NCBI GenBank assembly: GCA_902537815.1
Contig: CACBCS010000003.1
Span: forward strand, 62,001 to 126,000
Length of the DNA stretch: 64,000 nucleotides
Source: an uncultured Pseudohongiella sp.
GTDB lineage: Bacteria > Pseudomonadota > Gammaproteobacteria > Pseudomonadales > Pseudohongiellaceae
Reading direction: 5' to 3'
Position numbers and translations under genes: made by a program. This document shows positions 55,713 through 64,000 of the stretch, in pieces (within the stretch, counting starts at the first letter, position 1; every line of letters begins with the position of its first letter). The notes beneath the pieces were generated by a model. It worked only from the letters and a program-made list of their open reading frames with translations, did no database searches and was not told where the DNA came from.

Positions 55713-55917
55713 TTAAATCAATCTCTTAGAGAAACAAAGGTGACGGCAGACGAAACTGGATGCAAACCACGTCAGGAGTTTGCATAACCAGGTTTTCCGG
55801 CTACTTGCCGGCTATATATTGCGTTCGAGCAGCATAATTCAAGGGCTGCAGCCACTGAGAAGACGCCTCAGACCTGCTATACTGCGCGTGCTCGGTTTGA
55901 CCGACGCGACCTCGCGA

Positions 55918-55935
55918 CTTCAGTACCGAACTGAG
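55918..55935. repeat. Palindrome CTTCAGTACCGAACTGAG, second copy
   Basis: Same layout as the element at 49657. It lies about 65 bases ahead of miaB, downstream of a TATACT (-10-like) at about 55879. The remaining 55713-56000 gap shows no gene. Confidence 0.4.
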
Positions 55936-56000
55936 CGCAAGAGCACCCGATTAACGATGCTTTTGGGATAGAAGTCAATCAGCACATCAATTGAAACGAG

Positions 56001-57386
56001 TTGGCCGAGGATAGAGTGGAGAGTTCAGAGAAAAATCTGCAATCAGCAAAGTCGAAGCAGGAAGGCCAGCAGCGCGTGTTCATCAAAACTCACGGCTGTC
56101 AGATGAATGAATATGATTCCGCGAGAATGCTTGATTTGCTCAAGCAGAACGACGGCGCGGTCCTGGTGGACACGGCTGAACAGGCTGACGTATTGCTGCT
56201 GAATACTTGCTCTATCCGCGAAAAAGCACAGGAGAAGGTGTTCCATCAGCTGGGACGCTGGCGAACGCTGAAAGAGCAGAATCCGAATGTGCGCATCGCG
56301 GTCGGCGGTTGCGTCGCCAGCCAGGAGGGAGAAGCGATCGGTAAACGTGCGCCCTACGTCGATGTGGTATTCGGCCCGCAAACACTGCACAAGTTACCGG
56401 AAATGCTCGAAGCCTCTCAGTCAGGCGAAACGGTAGTTGACATCAGTTTCCCAGAGATTGAAAAGTTTGATCGTTTACCTGAACCTGAAGTGAGCGTCTG
56501 TCATGCCTTTCTCACCATTATGGAAGGCTGCAGCAAGTACTGCAGTTTTTGTGTTGTCCCGTATACCCGAGGAGAAGAAGTCAGCAGACCCCTTGACGAT
56601 GTACTGGCAGAAGCGGTTCACCTGGCAGAGCAAGGTGTCAGGGAAATCAATCTGCTGGGACAGAATGTCAACGCCTACCGGGGACTGTCTCATGAGGGCA
56701 AGATCGTTGATCTGGCCTTGTTGATCAATTACATCGCTTCGATCGAGGGCATAGACCGAATTCGATTCACGACTTCGCACCCGGTTGAATTTAACCAGAA
56801 CCTGGTAGAGGCTTACGGACAGATATCGGAACTGGTCTCTCATTTGCACCTGCCGGTGCAGAGCGGGTCTGACCGTATACTGGCAGCCATGAAGCGCGGC
56901 CATACTGCACTGGAATACCGTTCATTAATACGCAAGATCAAAGCGAATCGGCCGGGGATAAGCCTGTCATCTGACTTTATTGTCGGCTTTCCCGGAGAAA
57001 CAAACGCCGACTTTGAGGACACCATGAAGCTGATTATTGATGTCGGCTACGACACATCATTCAGCTTTATTTACAGCGCCCGTCCGGGGACACCCGCCGC
57101 TGAACTTCCGGATCCCACCAGTGAGCAGGAGAAAAAACATCGCCTGGCTACTCTACAATCGCAAATCGTCTCCCAAGCCAGCGCGATCAGTGAGGCGATG
57201 GTAGGCGGGGTAGAGTCAGTACTGATTACCGGCATCTCTAAGAAAGACCCGGGCGCGCTGCAGGGTCGAACAGAAAATAACCGGGTAGTTAACTTCCGTT
57301 GCGATGACCATTCCTTGATTGGACAGTTTGCTAGTATAGAGATTACTGATGCACTCCCGAATTCTTTGTTAGGAAACACCGTCTGA
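56001..57386 (+). CDS. miaB: tRNA-2-methylthio-N6-dimethylallyladenosine synthase MiaB
   Basis: 461 residues. A radical-SAM methylthiotransferase that adds a methylthio group to i6A37. N-terminal UPF0004 cysteines are Cys33, Cys70 and Cys104; the radical-SAM cluster is Cys177, Cys181 and Cys184 in [23 protein letters not shown] domain closes the C-terminus. The start is TTG at 56001. It leads the miaB-phoH-ybeY-corC group. Confidence 0.95.
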   Translation: MAEDRVESSEKNLQSAKSKQEGQQRVFIKTHGCQMNEYDSARMLDLLKQNDGAVLVDTAEQADVLLLNTCSIREKAQEKVFHQLGRWRTLKEQNPNVRIAVGGCVASQEGEAIGKRAPYVDVVFGPQTLHKLPEMLEASQSGETVVDISFPEIEKFDRLPEPEVSVCHAFLTIMEGCSKYCSFCVVPYTRGEEVSRPLDDVLAEAVHLAEQGVREINLLGQNVNAYRGLSHEGKIVDLALLINYIASIEGIDRIRFTTSHPVEFNQNLVEAYGQISELVSHLHLPVQSGSDRILAAMKRGHTALEYRSLIRKIKANRPGISLSSDFIVGFPGETNADFEDTMKLIIDVGYDTSFSFIYSARPGTPAAELPDPTSEQEKKHRLATLQSQIVSQASAISEAMVGGVESVLITGISKKDPGALQGRTENNRVVNFRCDDHSLIGQFASIEITDALPNSLLGNTV

Positions 57387-57450
57387 GCAAGCGAACGCAG
57401 CAACCATAAAGCCGGCAGGGCAGATTCTGCCTCCACTTTGTCTTACTATC

Positions 57451-58476
57451 ATGGCCAGTCATTTCATTAACCTAACCCTGCTCCCTGACAGCGCCCAACG
57501 TCTGTCCAACCTGTGCGGAAGGCTTAACGAGCATATCCAGCAGATTGAACTGGGATTACAGTTAAAGATCCGTCAGCGGGGCAATATATTTCAGCTCAAT
57601 GGGGATGAACAGGCAGTTGCCAGTGGTTGCGAACTGCTTGAAATGCTCTATCGAGCGACCGAAAATGAAAAACTCCTGAGCCCGAACCAGATTCACTTAG
57701 CCATGCAGGAATTCCTGAATAACGAATCTGCTGCAACTGAGAGCGATCGCGCCGCAGAGCCCTCTGAACTGATCAGCATCCCCAAAGGCAGCATCAAACC
57801 TCGCAGCAAACATCAGCGGGATTATGTTAGGAACATCTGGCGGCACGACATCAATTTTGGCATCGGGCCCGCCGGCACTGGCAAGACCTATCTTGCGGTT
57901 GCCTGCGCAGTTGAGGCACTCACCAAAGAAAGAATCAACCGCATTCTGCTGGTCCGGCCAGCCGTAGAAGCGGGAGAAAAATTAGGCTTTCTGCCCGGTG
58001 ACCTGTCGCAAAAAATAGATCCATACCTGAGACCGCTCTATGATGCCCTGTACGAGATGCTGGGATTCGAACGGGTCGGGCGTCTTATTGACAAAAACGT
58101 GATTGAAGTCGCACCTCTGGCCTACATGCGAGGCAGAACGCTGAATAATTCTTTTATCATTCTCGACGAGAGCCAGAACACCACAACCGCTCAGATGAAA
58201 ATGTTCCTCACCCGAATCGGGTTTGGCTCAACAGCAGTCATCACCGGGGATGTCACGCAAATTGATTTACCGAAAGGTGAACGCTCCGGACTGGTCCACG
58301 TCAGCCAGGTATTGAAAAACGTCCACGGGATCGGATTCGCCCACTTCAGCTCTCAGGACGTTGTCAGACACCGACTCGTTCAGCGAATCGTTGAAGCCTA
58401 TGACGCTTTCGACGACAAATCAGACACACCCATTTCGCACCCGAACAGCAGCGGCAAACATGACAGCGACCATTGA
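57451..58476 (+). CDS. ybeZ: PhoH-family ATPase (YbeZ)
   Basis: 341 residues. An N-terminal KH-like region (residues 1-70) and a PhoH ATPase with Walker A GPAGTGKT at 139-146 and Walker B SFIILDESQNTT. YbeZ works with YbeY in ribosome and RNA metabolism; the next gene overlaps its end by 17 bases, supporting coupling. Distinct from the PIN-PhoH at 11.4 kb. Confidence 0.94.
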   Translation: MASHFINLTLLPDSAQRLSNLCGRLNEHIQQIELGLQLKIRQRGNIFQLNGDEQAVASGCELLEMLYRATENEKLLSPNQIHLAMQEFLNNESAATESDRAAEPSELISIPKGSIKPRSKHQRDYVRNIWRHDINFGIGPAGTGKTYLAVACAVEALTKERINRILLVRPAVEAGEKLGFLPGDLSQKIDPYLRPLYDALYEMLGFERVGRLIDKNVIEVAPLAYMRGRTLNNSFIILDESQNTTTAQMKMFLTRIGFGSTAVITGDVTQIDLPKGERSGLVHVSQVLKNVHGIGFAHFSSQDVVRHRLVQRIVEAYDAFDDKSDTPISHPNSSGKHDSDH

Positions 58477-58933
58477 GCTCGATGATGCCTGCCCGGATCA
58501 CTGGTCTCCCGATTATGACTTCTGCCTTCGTGTTCTGGCGACAGCCTGTCAGGCAGCCGGCTTGGATCATGATGTCACCGTCAGCCTGCGCTTTGTCGAC
58601 GCTGAGGAGTCCCGGACCCTGAATCTCAGATATCGTGAGAAAAACGCCTCGGCCAATGTGCTTTCCTTCCGTGCTGACTTGCCTGAATCCCTCACGGCAA
58701 ACCTCACCTCGGAGCCCCTTGGAGACATTGTGATCTGTCCGGTCGTTGTTGAAGCAGAGGCACGAGAACAATTGAAAACCGTGGAAGATCACTGGACCCA
58801 TATGCTCGTCCATGGGCTCTATCACCTCATTGGCTACGACCATATTACCGAAAGCGAGAGCGCCACTATGGAGGCGCTTGAAATTGAATGCTTGAAAAAG
58901 CTTGGAATTAGTAATCCGTATTTGTTAGTGTGA
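58460..58933 (+). CDS. ybeY: Endoribonuclease YbeY
   Basis: 157 residues from ATG 58460, inside the phoH end. The zinc motif is HGLYHLIGYDH (family HGxLHLxGYDH), preceded by SANVLSFRADLPE and GDIVICPVVVE. It matures 16S rRNA 3' ends and takes part in ribosome quality control. A longer open frame from 58361 was rejected because homologs start here. Confidence 0.94.
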   Translation: MTATIELDDACPDHWSPDYDFCLRVLATACQAAGLDHDVTVSLRFVDAEESRTLNLRYREKNASANVLSFRADLPESLTANLTSEPLGDIVICPVVVEAEAREQLKTVEDHWTHMLVHGLYHLIGYDHITESESATMEALEIECLKKLGISNPYLLV

Positions 58934-58973
58934 CCTCTACCGCCATCCGAAGGAGGCTGATAGCCGCCCGTAC

Positions 58974-59852
58974 ATGACAGACGACCAATCTAGCATCGAT
59001 CCGAGACCCCGGTCCTGGATCGATAAAATCGCGCAAGTTTTTTCTGACGAACCCACTGACAAAAAGAGTCTCCTCGAGTTACTGCGCAACGCAGAGCAAG
59101 ATCAGGTTCTGGACGCTGATGCACTCGGCATCATCGAAGGCGCACTGCAGGTTTCCAGCATGCAGGTACGTGATATCATGATTCCCCGATCACAGGTTGT
59201 GACTGTACCGGCCGACCTTACTCTGAGTGATATTGTCGAACTGGTCACCAAAGCCTCGCATTCACGCTTTCCAGTAGTTGGGGAAAACGTAGACAACGTG
59301 ATGGGCATTTTGCTCGCGAAGGATTTACTTCCTCTGCTACTGACTGACAGTCAGGACCGTTTCGACATCAAGGATCTCGTCCGCCCCGCAACCTTTGTCC
59401 CGGAAAGTAAGAGACTGAACGTGCTGCTCAAAGATTTCCGTGAAACGCGACAACACATGGCCATCGTGATTGATGAATATGGCAGTGTTTGCGGCGCGGT
59501 GACGATTGAAGATGTCCTTGAGCAGATCGTCGGTGAGATCGAGGATGAATTCGATGTCGATGACGACAGCTACATCAAAAAGTTTGACGAGACAAATTAC
59601 ATCGTGAAGGCACTGACTCCGCTAGATGAATTCAATGACTATTTTGGTACTGAGTTCAGTGATCAGGAATTCACTACTCTTGGCGGCCTGATTTTGCAAC
59701 AGTTCGGTCGCATCCCTGAACGCAGCGAATCCGTGATATTGGGCACTTTGCAGGTAACGGTACTCAATGCCGACAGTCGTCAGATTAAACTACTCAAAGT
59801 TAACACCAACACCCTGCTAGATTCAGACTCAGGCTCCCAGTCACCGGCTTGA
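58974..59852 (+). CDS. corC: CorC/HlyC family, CBS-pair magnesium-cobalt efflux accessory protein
   Basis: 292 residues, cytoplasmic. Two CBS domains: VRDIMIPRSQVVTVPADLTL begins the first, TFVPESKRLNVLLKDFRETR the second, followed by the CorC/HlyC transporter-associated domain (FDETNYIVKALTPLDEFND). An AAGGAGG lies 17 bases before the ATG, an unusually long spacing. It normally precedes lnt; here leuS follows directly. Confidence 0.92.
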   Translation: MTDDQSSIDPRPRSWIDKIAQVFSDEPTDKKSLLELLRNAEQDQVLDADALGIIEGALQVSSMQVRDIMIPRSQVVTVPADLTLSDIVELVTKASHSRFPVVGENVDNVMGILLAKDLLPLLLTDSQDRFDIKDLVRPATFVPESKRLNVLLKDFRETRQHMAIVIDEYGSVCGAVTIEDVLEQIVGEIEDEFDVDDDSYIKKFDETNYIVKALTPLDEFNDYFGTEFSDQEFTTLGGLILQQFGRIPERSESVILGTLQVTVLNADSRQIKLLKVNTNTLLDSDSGSQSPA

Positions 59853-59973
59853 AAGGCAGCGCCCGTTTAGCCAGAAATATAGCGCCAAGACTACCTGCCG
59901 CCCGAGCCCTGCGGTATGCTTGCGCACACCGAAACAGGGCGCCAGAGCCGCCCATGAACACAGAATTTGATCC

Positions 59974-62457
59974 ATGACCAACGACGACATGTTTGCCTAC
60001 AATCCACAGCAGGTGGAAACTGAGGCTCAAGCCTACTGGGACGCTCACAGCTCTTTCAAAGCCACGGAAGACCCTGACAAAGAGAAATTCTACTGCCTGT
60101 CCATGTTCCCCTATCCTAGCGGCCATCTGCACATGGGGCACGTGCGCAACTACACCATCGGAGACGCTATCTCCCGCTTTCAGCGCATGCTGGGCAAAAA
60201 TGTCCTGCAACCTATGGGCTGGGACGCGTTCGGACTGCCGGCAGAGAATGCGGCCATGCAGAACAAGGTCCCCCCTGCCAGCTGGACTTACAGCAACATA
60301 GATTATATGCGAGACCAACTCCAGAAATTAGGTTATGCCTATGACTGGGGAAGGGAATTAGCCACCTGCCACCGTGATTATTACAAATGGGAGCAGTGGT
60401 TTTTTACCCGCCTGTTCGCTAAAGGGCTGGTGTATAAAAAGGAAGCCGAGGTTAACTGGGATCCGGTCGACCAGACAGTGCTTGCCAATGAACAGGTCGT
60501 TGACGGGAGAGGCTGGCGCTCGGGTGCTCTGGTCGAGCGACGCAATATTCCTCAATGGTTTGTAAAAATCACCGCCATGGCGCAGGAGCTCCTGGACGGT
60601 CTGGACAAGCTGGATGGCTGGCCAGAAAAAGTCAAGATCATGCAAAGCAACTGGATCGGCAGATCTGAGGGTGTGAACCTGGATTTCGAGGTGGCTGACG
60701 AAACAGACGAATCACTCAGGTGTCTCTCAGTCTACACCACCCGTCCTGACACCCTGATGGGCGTCACCTATCTTGCGGTGGCTTCCCAACACCCTGTTGC
60801 GAGAAAAGCTGCCGAGACAAACAGCGAGCTGGCTCAATTCATCGCAGAACAAAATCAGACCAAAGTTGCAGAAGCGGAAATGGCAACCATGGAAAAACTC
60901 GGGATGGATACCGGACTGAAAGCCACCCACCCGATCAGCGGTGACAGCGTACCTATCTATACCGCCAATTTTGTCCTCATGAGTTACGGCTCCGGCGCAG
61001 TGATGGCTGTGCCCGGACATGATCAGCGGGACTGGGACTTTGCCACAAAATATGGCCTTGAGATCAAGCAGGTCGTAGAGCCGATATCCGATGAGCTGAT
61101 CTGTGACCTGAGCCGGGAAGCTTTTGTTGAAAAAGGCAGGCTGATCAATTCCGGCCAGTTCAATGGCCTGACCTTCACCGAAGCATTCGACGCAATCGCG
61201 GCCTATCTGACGGAGCGAGGACGCGGCGAGAAAACCGTCAACTTCCGTTTGCGTGACTGGGGCGTTTCCCGCCAGCGGTATTGGGGAGCACCGATTCCAA
61301 TGATCAACTGTGACGCCTGCGGCGCAGTGCCGGTTCCCGAGTCCGAGCTGCCCGTTTTGTTACCCGAAGACATTGAGATCGATGAATCCGGCTCACCGCT
61401 CGGCAAAATGGCCGAGTTCTACGAGACAGAGTGCCCCTCCTGCGGCGCTGCAGCCAGACGGGAGACTGACACTTTTGACACCTTCATGGAATCATCCTGG
61501 TATTTTGCGCGGTTTGCCTGCAAAGATCAGAATAATTCCATGCTAGATGCCAGAGCCAACTACTGGCTCCCGGTGGATCAGTATATCGGAGGTATCGAGC
61601 ACGCCATTCTTCATCTGCTGTACGCCCGCTTCTACCATAAGTTACTGCGGGACGAAGGCCTAGTCACCAGCGATGAACCCTTTGCCCGTTTGCTGACGCA
61701 GGGTATGGTCCTGAAAGACGGTGCCAAGATGTCGAAATCGAAAGGTAACACCGTTGATCCGATGTCCCTGATAGATCGCTACGGCGCAGACACGGTGAGG
61801 ATGTTCACCATGTTCGCATCAGCCCCGGATCAGTCTCTCGACTGGTCTGACAGCGGCGTGGAAGGCAGTTATCGTTTCCTGAAACGCTTCTGGAAGCAGC
61901 TTGCGGAACACGAAGCACTGGCCCTGCCAGAGATGAACAGCCTGACGCTGTCCGCCGAGCAGAAGAAGTTACGACTGAAAAGCCATCAGACACTGGCCAA
62001 AGTCACTGACGATTATCAACGACGGCACACCTTCAACACTGCGATTGCCGCCACGATGGAATTACTTAACGCGGTTTCAAAATTTGCCGAAAATCACCAG
62101 GGTGAAACAGATCACATCGTTGTACAGGAAGCTCTGGAATTCAGCGTTCTGATGCTGGCTCCAATTGTCCCTCATTTTTGCCATGTCGCCTGGCAGCGAC
62201 TCGGACACGAAGGCGCGGTTATGAACGCCCGGTGGCCCGAAGTGGCGGAAAGCGCCCTTGTTCAGGACAGTATGCTGATCGTGCTGCAGGTAAACGGCAG
62301 ACTGCGCAGCAAAATTGAAGTCTCCCGGAATATCACCAGGGACGAGCTCGAAAAGTTGGCTCTTGAGGATGAGATCATACAGCGCTTTGTCAGCGAAGGA
62401 TCGGTGCGAAAAGTTATCGTTGTCCCGGGGAAACTCGTTAATATCGTTATAGGCTAG
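59974..62457 (+). CDS. leuS: Leucyl-tRNA synthetase
   Basis: 827 residues, class Ia. The HIGH motif is HMGH at 53-56 in [20 protein letters not shown] and the KMSKS motif is in [20 protein letters not shown]1 editing domain ([20 protein letters not shown]) lies between residues 230 and 420 and removes mischarged isoleucine or norvaline. Length is standard for bacterial LeuRS without large insertions (E. coli 860). lptE starts three bases after it. Confidence 0.97.
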   Translation: MTNDDMFAYNPQQVETEAQAYWDAHSSFKATEDPDKEKFYCLSMFPYPSGHLHMGHVRNYTIGDAISRFQRMLGKNVLQPMGWDAFGLPAENAAMQNKVPPASWTYSNIDYMRDQLQKLGYAYDWGRELATCHRDYYKWEQWFFTRLFAKGLVYKKEAEVNWDPVDQTVLANEQVVDGRGWRSGALVERRNIPQWFVKITAMAQELLDGLDKLDGWPEKVKIMQSNWIGRSEGVNLDFEVADETDESLRCLSVYTTRPDTLMGVTYLAVASQHPVARKAAETNSELAQFIAEQNQTKVAEAEMATMEKLGMDTGLKATHPISGDSVPIYTANFVLMSYGSGAVMAVPGHDQRDWDFATKYGLEIKQVVEPISDELICDLSREAFVEKGRLINSGQFNGLTFTEAFDAIAAYLTERGRGEKTVNFRLRDWGVSRQRYWGAPIPMINCDACGAVPVPESELPVLLPEDIEIDESGSPLGKMAEFYETECPSCGAAARRETDTFDTFMESSWYFARFACKDQNNSMLDARANYWLPVDQYIGGIEHAILHLLYARFYHKLLRDEGLVTSDEPFARLLTQGMVLKDGAKMSKSKGNTVDPMSLIDRYGADTVRMFTMFASAPDQSLDWSDSGVEGSYRFLKRFWKQLAEHEALALPEMNSLTLSAEQKKLRLKSHQTLAKVTDDYQRRHTFNTAIAATMELLNAVSKFAENHQGETDHIVVQEALEFSVLMLAPIVPHFCHVAWQRLGHEGAVMNARWPEVAESALVQDSMLIVLQVNGRLRSKIEVSRNITRDELEKLALEDEIIQRFVSEGSVRKVIVVPGKLVNIVIG

Positions 62458-62459
62458 CG

Positions 62460-62954
62460 ATGCGCAATACAGCTCTGACATTACTTCTCTTGGTCCTCGC
62501 ACTTTCGGTACAGGCCTGCGGATTCACTCTGCGTGGTAATGACGCGATTGTATCGAGCTTTGACAATCTGAACCTTGAGCTGGCGCAACCGCAAAGTGAA
62601 TTGTCTGCCCTTCTTCAGCGCAGCCTGCGAGCCGCAGGCGTCTCACTGTCGTCTCAGCAGCTTAAAACTGCCCCGACCCTAAAGGTGAGCAATGAACAGA
62701 TTTCAACCCGACCGGTATCGATCAATCCGAGAGCTCGCGCCTCACAGGTTGAACTTAGACTCAGCGTCAACATCGCACTGACAGTCGGCGGAAAGCCGAC
62801 AATCCCTGACGAGACGCTCACCGTTGTCAGAACTTACTTTCAGGATATTGAGAATATTGCCGGCAATCAGGAAGAGGCCCAGATAATTGCCAATGAGCTT
62901 CGGCAAGCACTGATTAATCAACTGATGCGTCGATTAGAATCAACCGCCGAATGA
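62460..62954 (+). CDS. lptE: LPS-assembly lipoprotein LptE
   Basis: 164 residues. Lipoprotein signal with lipobox LSVQAC (Cys20), followed by GFTLRGNDAIVSSFDNLNLE and a C-terminal QAQIIANELRQALINQLMRR-type helix. LptE plugs the LptD barrel and delivers LPS to the outer leaflet. It overlaps holA by four bases (ATGA). Confidence 0.93.
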   Translation: MRNTALTLLLLVLALSVQACGFTLRGNDAIVSSFDNLNLELAQPQSELSALLQRSLRAAGVSLSSQQLKTAPTLKVSNEQISTRPVSINPRARASQVELRLSVNIALTVGGKPTIPDETLTVVRTYFQDIENIAGNQEEAQIIANELRQALINQLMRRLESTAE

Positions 62955-64000
62955 AGATCAAGACTGAGCAACTGGCCAGAACACTGAAAGCCGACGCACA
63001 TCCAGTTTACTGGTTGAGCGGCGACGAGCCCTTACTGCTGCAGGAAGCCGCCGATCAGGTTCGACGGTATCACCGCGGCGCCGGTTTTGCCGACAGAGAA
63101 ATCCACACCGTCGAACGGAATTTCAACTGGGAGCGGTTCAGACAGTCTTCCGGCAACCTCTCTCTTTTTGCTGAACGTAAAATCATCGAGCTCCGCTTAC
63201 AGCAACCCAAACTTGAAGATGAGGCAAAGCTCGCGCTGGCAGATTTTCTCGAAACCGACAATAGCGATCTGGTCATTTTAATCAGCAGCCCGAAACTTGA
63301 GTCCAGCGTCATGCAGACGAAATGGTTCAAATCAATCGAATCAAGGTCAGTAGTGGTTCAGATATGGCCAATAGACCGTGAAAATCTACCGCGATGGCTG
63401 GAGTCAAGGATGTTGCAGGCGAATATCCATCTGGAACCGGACGCCCTCCAGATATTGATTGATCGTATCGAGGGCAACCTGCTCGCAGCTGTGCAGGAAA
63501 TCGAAAAATTCAAACTGCTGGCCGGACCCGCTACCACGATCAAACTTGACGCGCAAACCGTCATGCAGATCGTAGCAGATAATTCTCGCTACAATGCCTA
63601 TCAACTGGTAGACGCAGCTCTAATGGGAGATCTGGCACGTACTCAGAAAATCCTGAATGGTTTGCAGGCGGAGGATGTTTATCCTCTTGTTATCCTCGGG
63701 GCAGTGACGCGGGAACTCAGAACGTTACAACCAATGGTAGAGAAACGGGAAAGCGGTCAGCCTCTTACAGCAATCATGCAAACTGCCCGCATATTCTTCA
63801 ACCGCAAGCAGACAGTCAGAACAGCAATCTCAAGACTGTCTAGCGCCCTCATCTGGGAACTGCTGGAGCAGGCCCGTCTGGTCGATCAGGCCTGCAAGGG
63901 CATGAGCCCGGCCAACCCCTGGGATGAACTCAGTATGCTGCTGATTCGCCTCAGCGGCAGCCGGGTTAGTACCGCGACTGAGCACCTAGTCGTATCTAAT
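62951..64000 (+). CDS. holA: DNA polymerase III subunit delta, cut by window edge
   Basis: ATG 62951 opens 350 codons without a stop to the window end. The N-terminus VYWLSGDEPLLLQEAADQVR is the delta-subunit signature; the AAA+ part then has FAERKIIELRL and DLVILISSPKLESSV, and the C-terminal domain includes VYPLVILGAVTRELRTL. Delta opens the beta clamp as part of the clamp loader. E. coli HolA has 343 residues, so only a few codons should be missing. Confidence 0.95.
   Translation, partial: MKIKTEQLARTLKADAHPVYWLSGDEPLLLQEAADQVRRYHRGAGFADREIHTVERNFNWERFRQSSGNLSLFAERKIIELRLQQPKLEDEAKLALADFLETDNSDLVILISSPKLESSVMQTKWFKSIESRSVVVQIWPIDRENLPRWLESRMLQANIHLEPDALQILIDRIEGNLLAAVQEIEKFKLLAGPATTIKLDAQTVMQIVADNSRYNAYQLVDAALMGDLARTQKILNGLQAEDVYPLVILGAVTRELRTLQPMVEKRESGQPLTAIMQTARIFFNRKQTVRTAISRLSSALIWELLEQARLVDQACKGMSPANPWDELSMLLIRLSGSRVSTATEHLVVSN

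Noticed and set aside
58361..58459. 33-residue extension of YbeY
   Set aside because: Would overlap phoH by over 100 bases; homologs begin at 58460.

Overview
The window reads as an ordinary chromosomal stretch of a free-living, aerobic gammaproteobacterium. Protein families and gene order resemble Pseudomonadales/Cellvibrionales-type marine lineages: clpB-pgeF-rluD-bamD-[pilSR]-thiO and miaB-phoH-ybeY-corC-leuS-lptE-holA are both Pseudomonas-like orders. Heme A synthase, MsrPQ, a PQQ dehydrogenase, FeoAB and class II IlvC fit an aerobe with an outer membrane. Genus-level placement (for example the Pseudohongiella/OM182 neighbourhood) is a guess. No phage, insertion sequence, CRISPR array or rRNA operon was seen.

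Layout. 1-4.5 kb: a truncated CaiB-type CoA-transferase at the left edge, a decayed rpoS-like fragment, ubiC, phoR without an adjacent phoB, and a short ppx/gppA. 4.6-7.3 kb: divergent bfd and feoAB sharing a Fur box. 7.4-16.5 kb: a GT39-type glycosyltransferase, a secreted NTF2-like protein, cysE, a PIN-PhoH ATPase, a TPR protein, a NIPSNAP protein, and two paralogous DUF6644-like membrane proteins followed by a 52-residue membrane protein not in usual size range for gene callers. 16.8-23.6 kb: a membrane-anchored AraC regulator, a saccharopine-dehydrogenase-like reductase, ctaA, an MltB-type transglycosylase and two broken genes. 23.6-31.2 kb: a PQQ dehydrogenase, a secreted cupin, a DUF305-LVIVD fusion, a solitary tRNA-Ile(GAT) and msrPQ. 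31.3-36.1 kb: pssA, ilvC and ilvIH. 36.5-45.6 kb: clpB (with a sigma-32-like promoter), pgeF, rluD, bamD, nadE, a pilR remnant and thiO. 45.8-55.7 kb: TauE/SafE, a PhoPQ-like system with PepSY and glycine-zipper genes, slyX, a delta-9 desaturase, a TlpA-DUF4266-DUF3570-ApbE operon, srkA and a DUF1820 gene. 56-64 kb: miaB, phoH, ybeY, corC, leuS, lptE and holA (cut by the right edge).

How genes work together. Iron uptake (FeoAB) and release from storage (Bfd) are co-regulated by Fur. IlvIH and IlvC catalyse successive steps of branched-chain amino acid synthesis. MsrPQ repairs periplasmic methionine sulfoxide. BamD, LptE, the MltB-type protein, PssA and the desaturase serve the envelope. The TlpA-DUF4266-DUF3570-ApbE operon looks like a periplasmic/outer-membrane redox module whose barrel protein carries two SGAS motifs that resemble flavinylation sites. 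The DUF6644 pair with conserved membrane histidines plus a micro-protein is the other candidate for an undescribed complex.

The window also records gene loss. There are remnants of rpoS, a HELAH metalloprotease, a DUF1631 protein and pilR (at its ancestral position), and phoB, ubiA, pilS and lnt are missing from places where relatives keep them.
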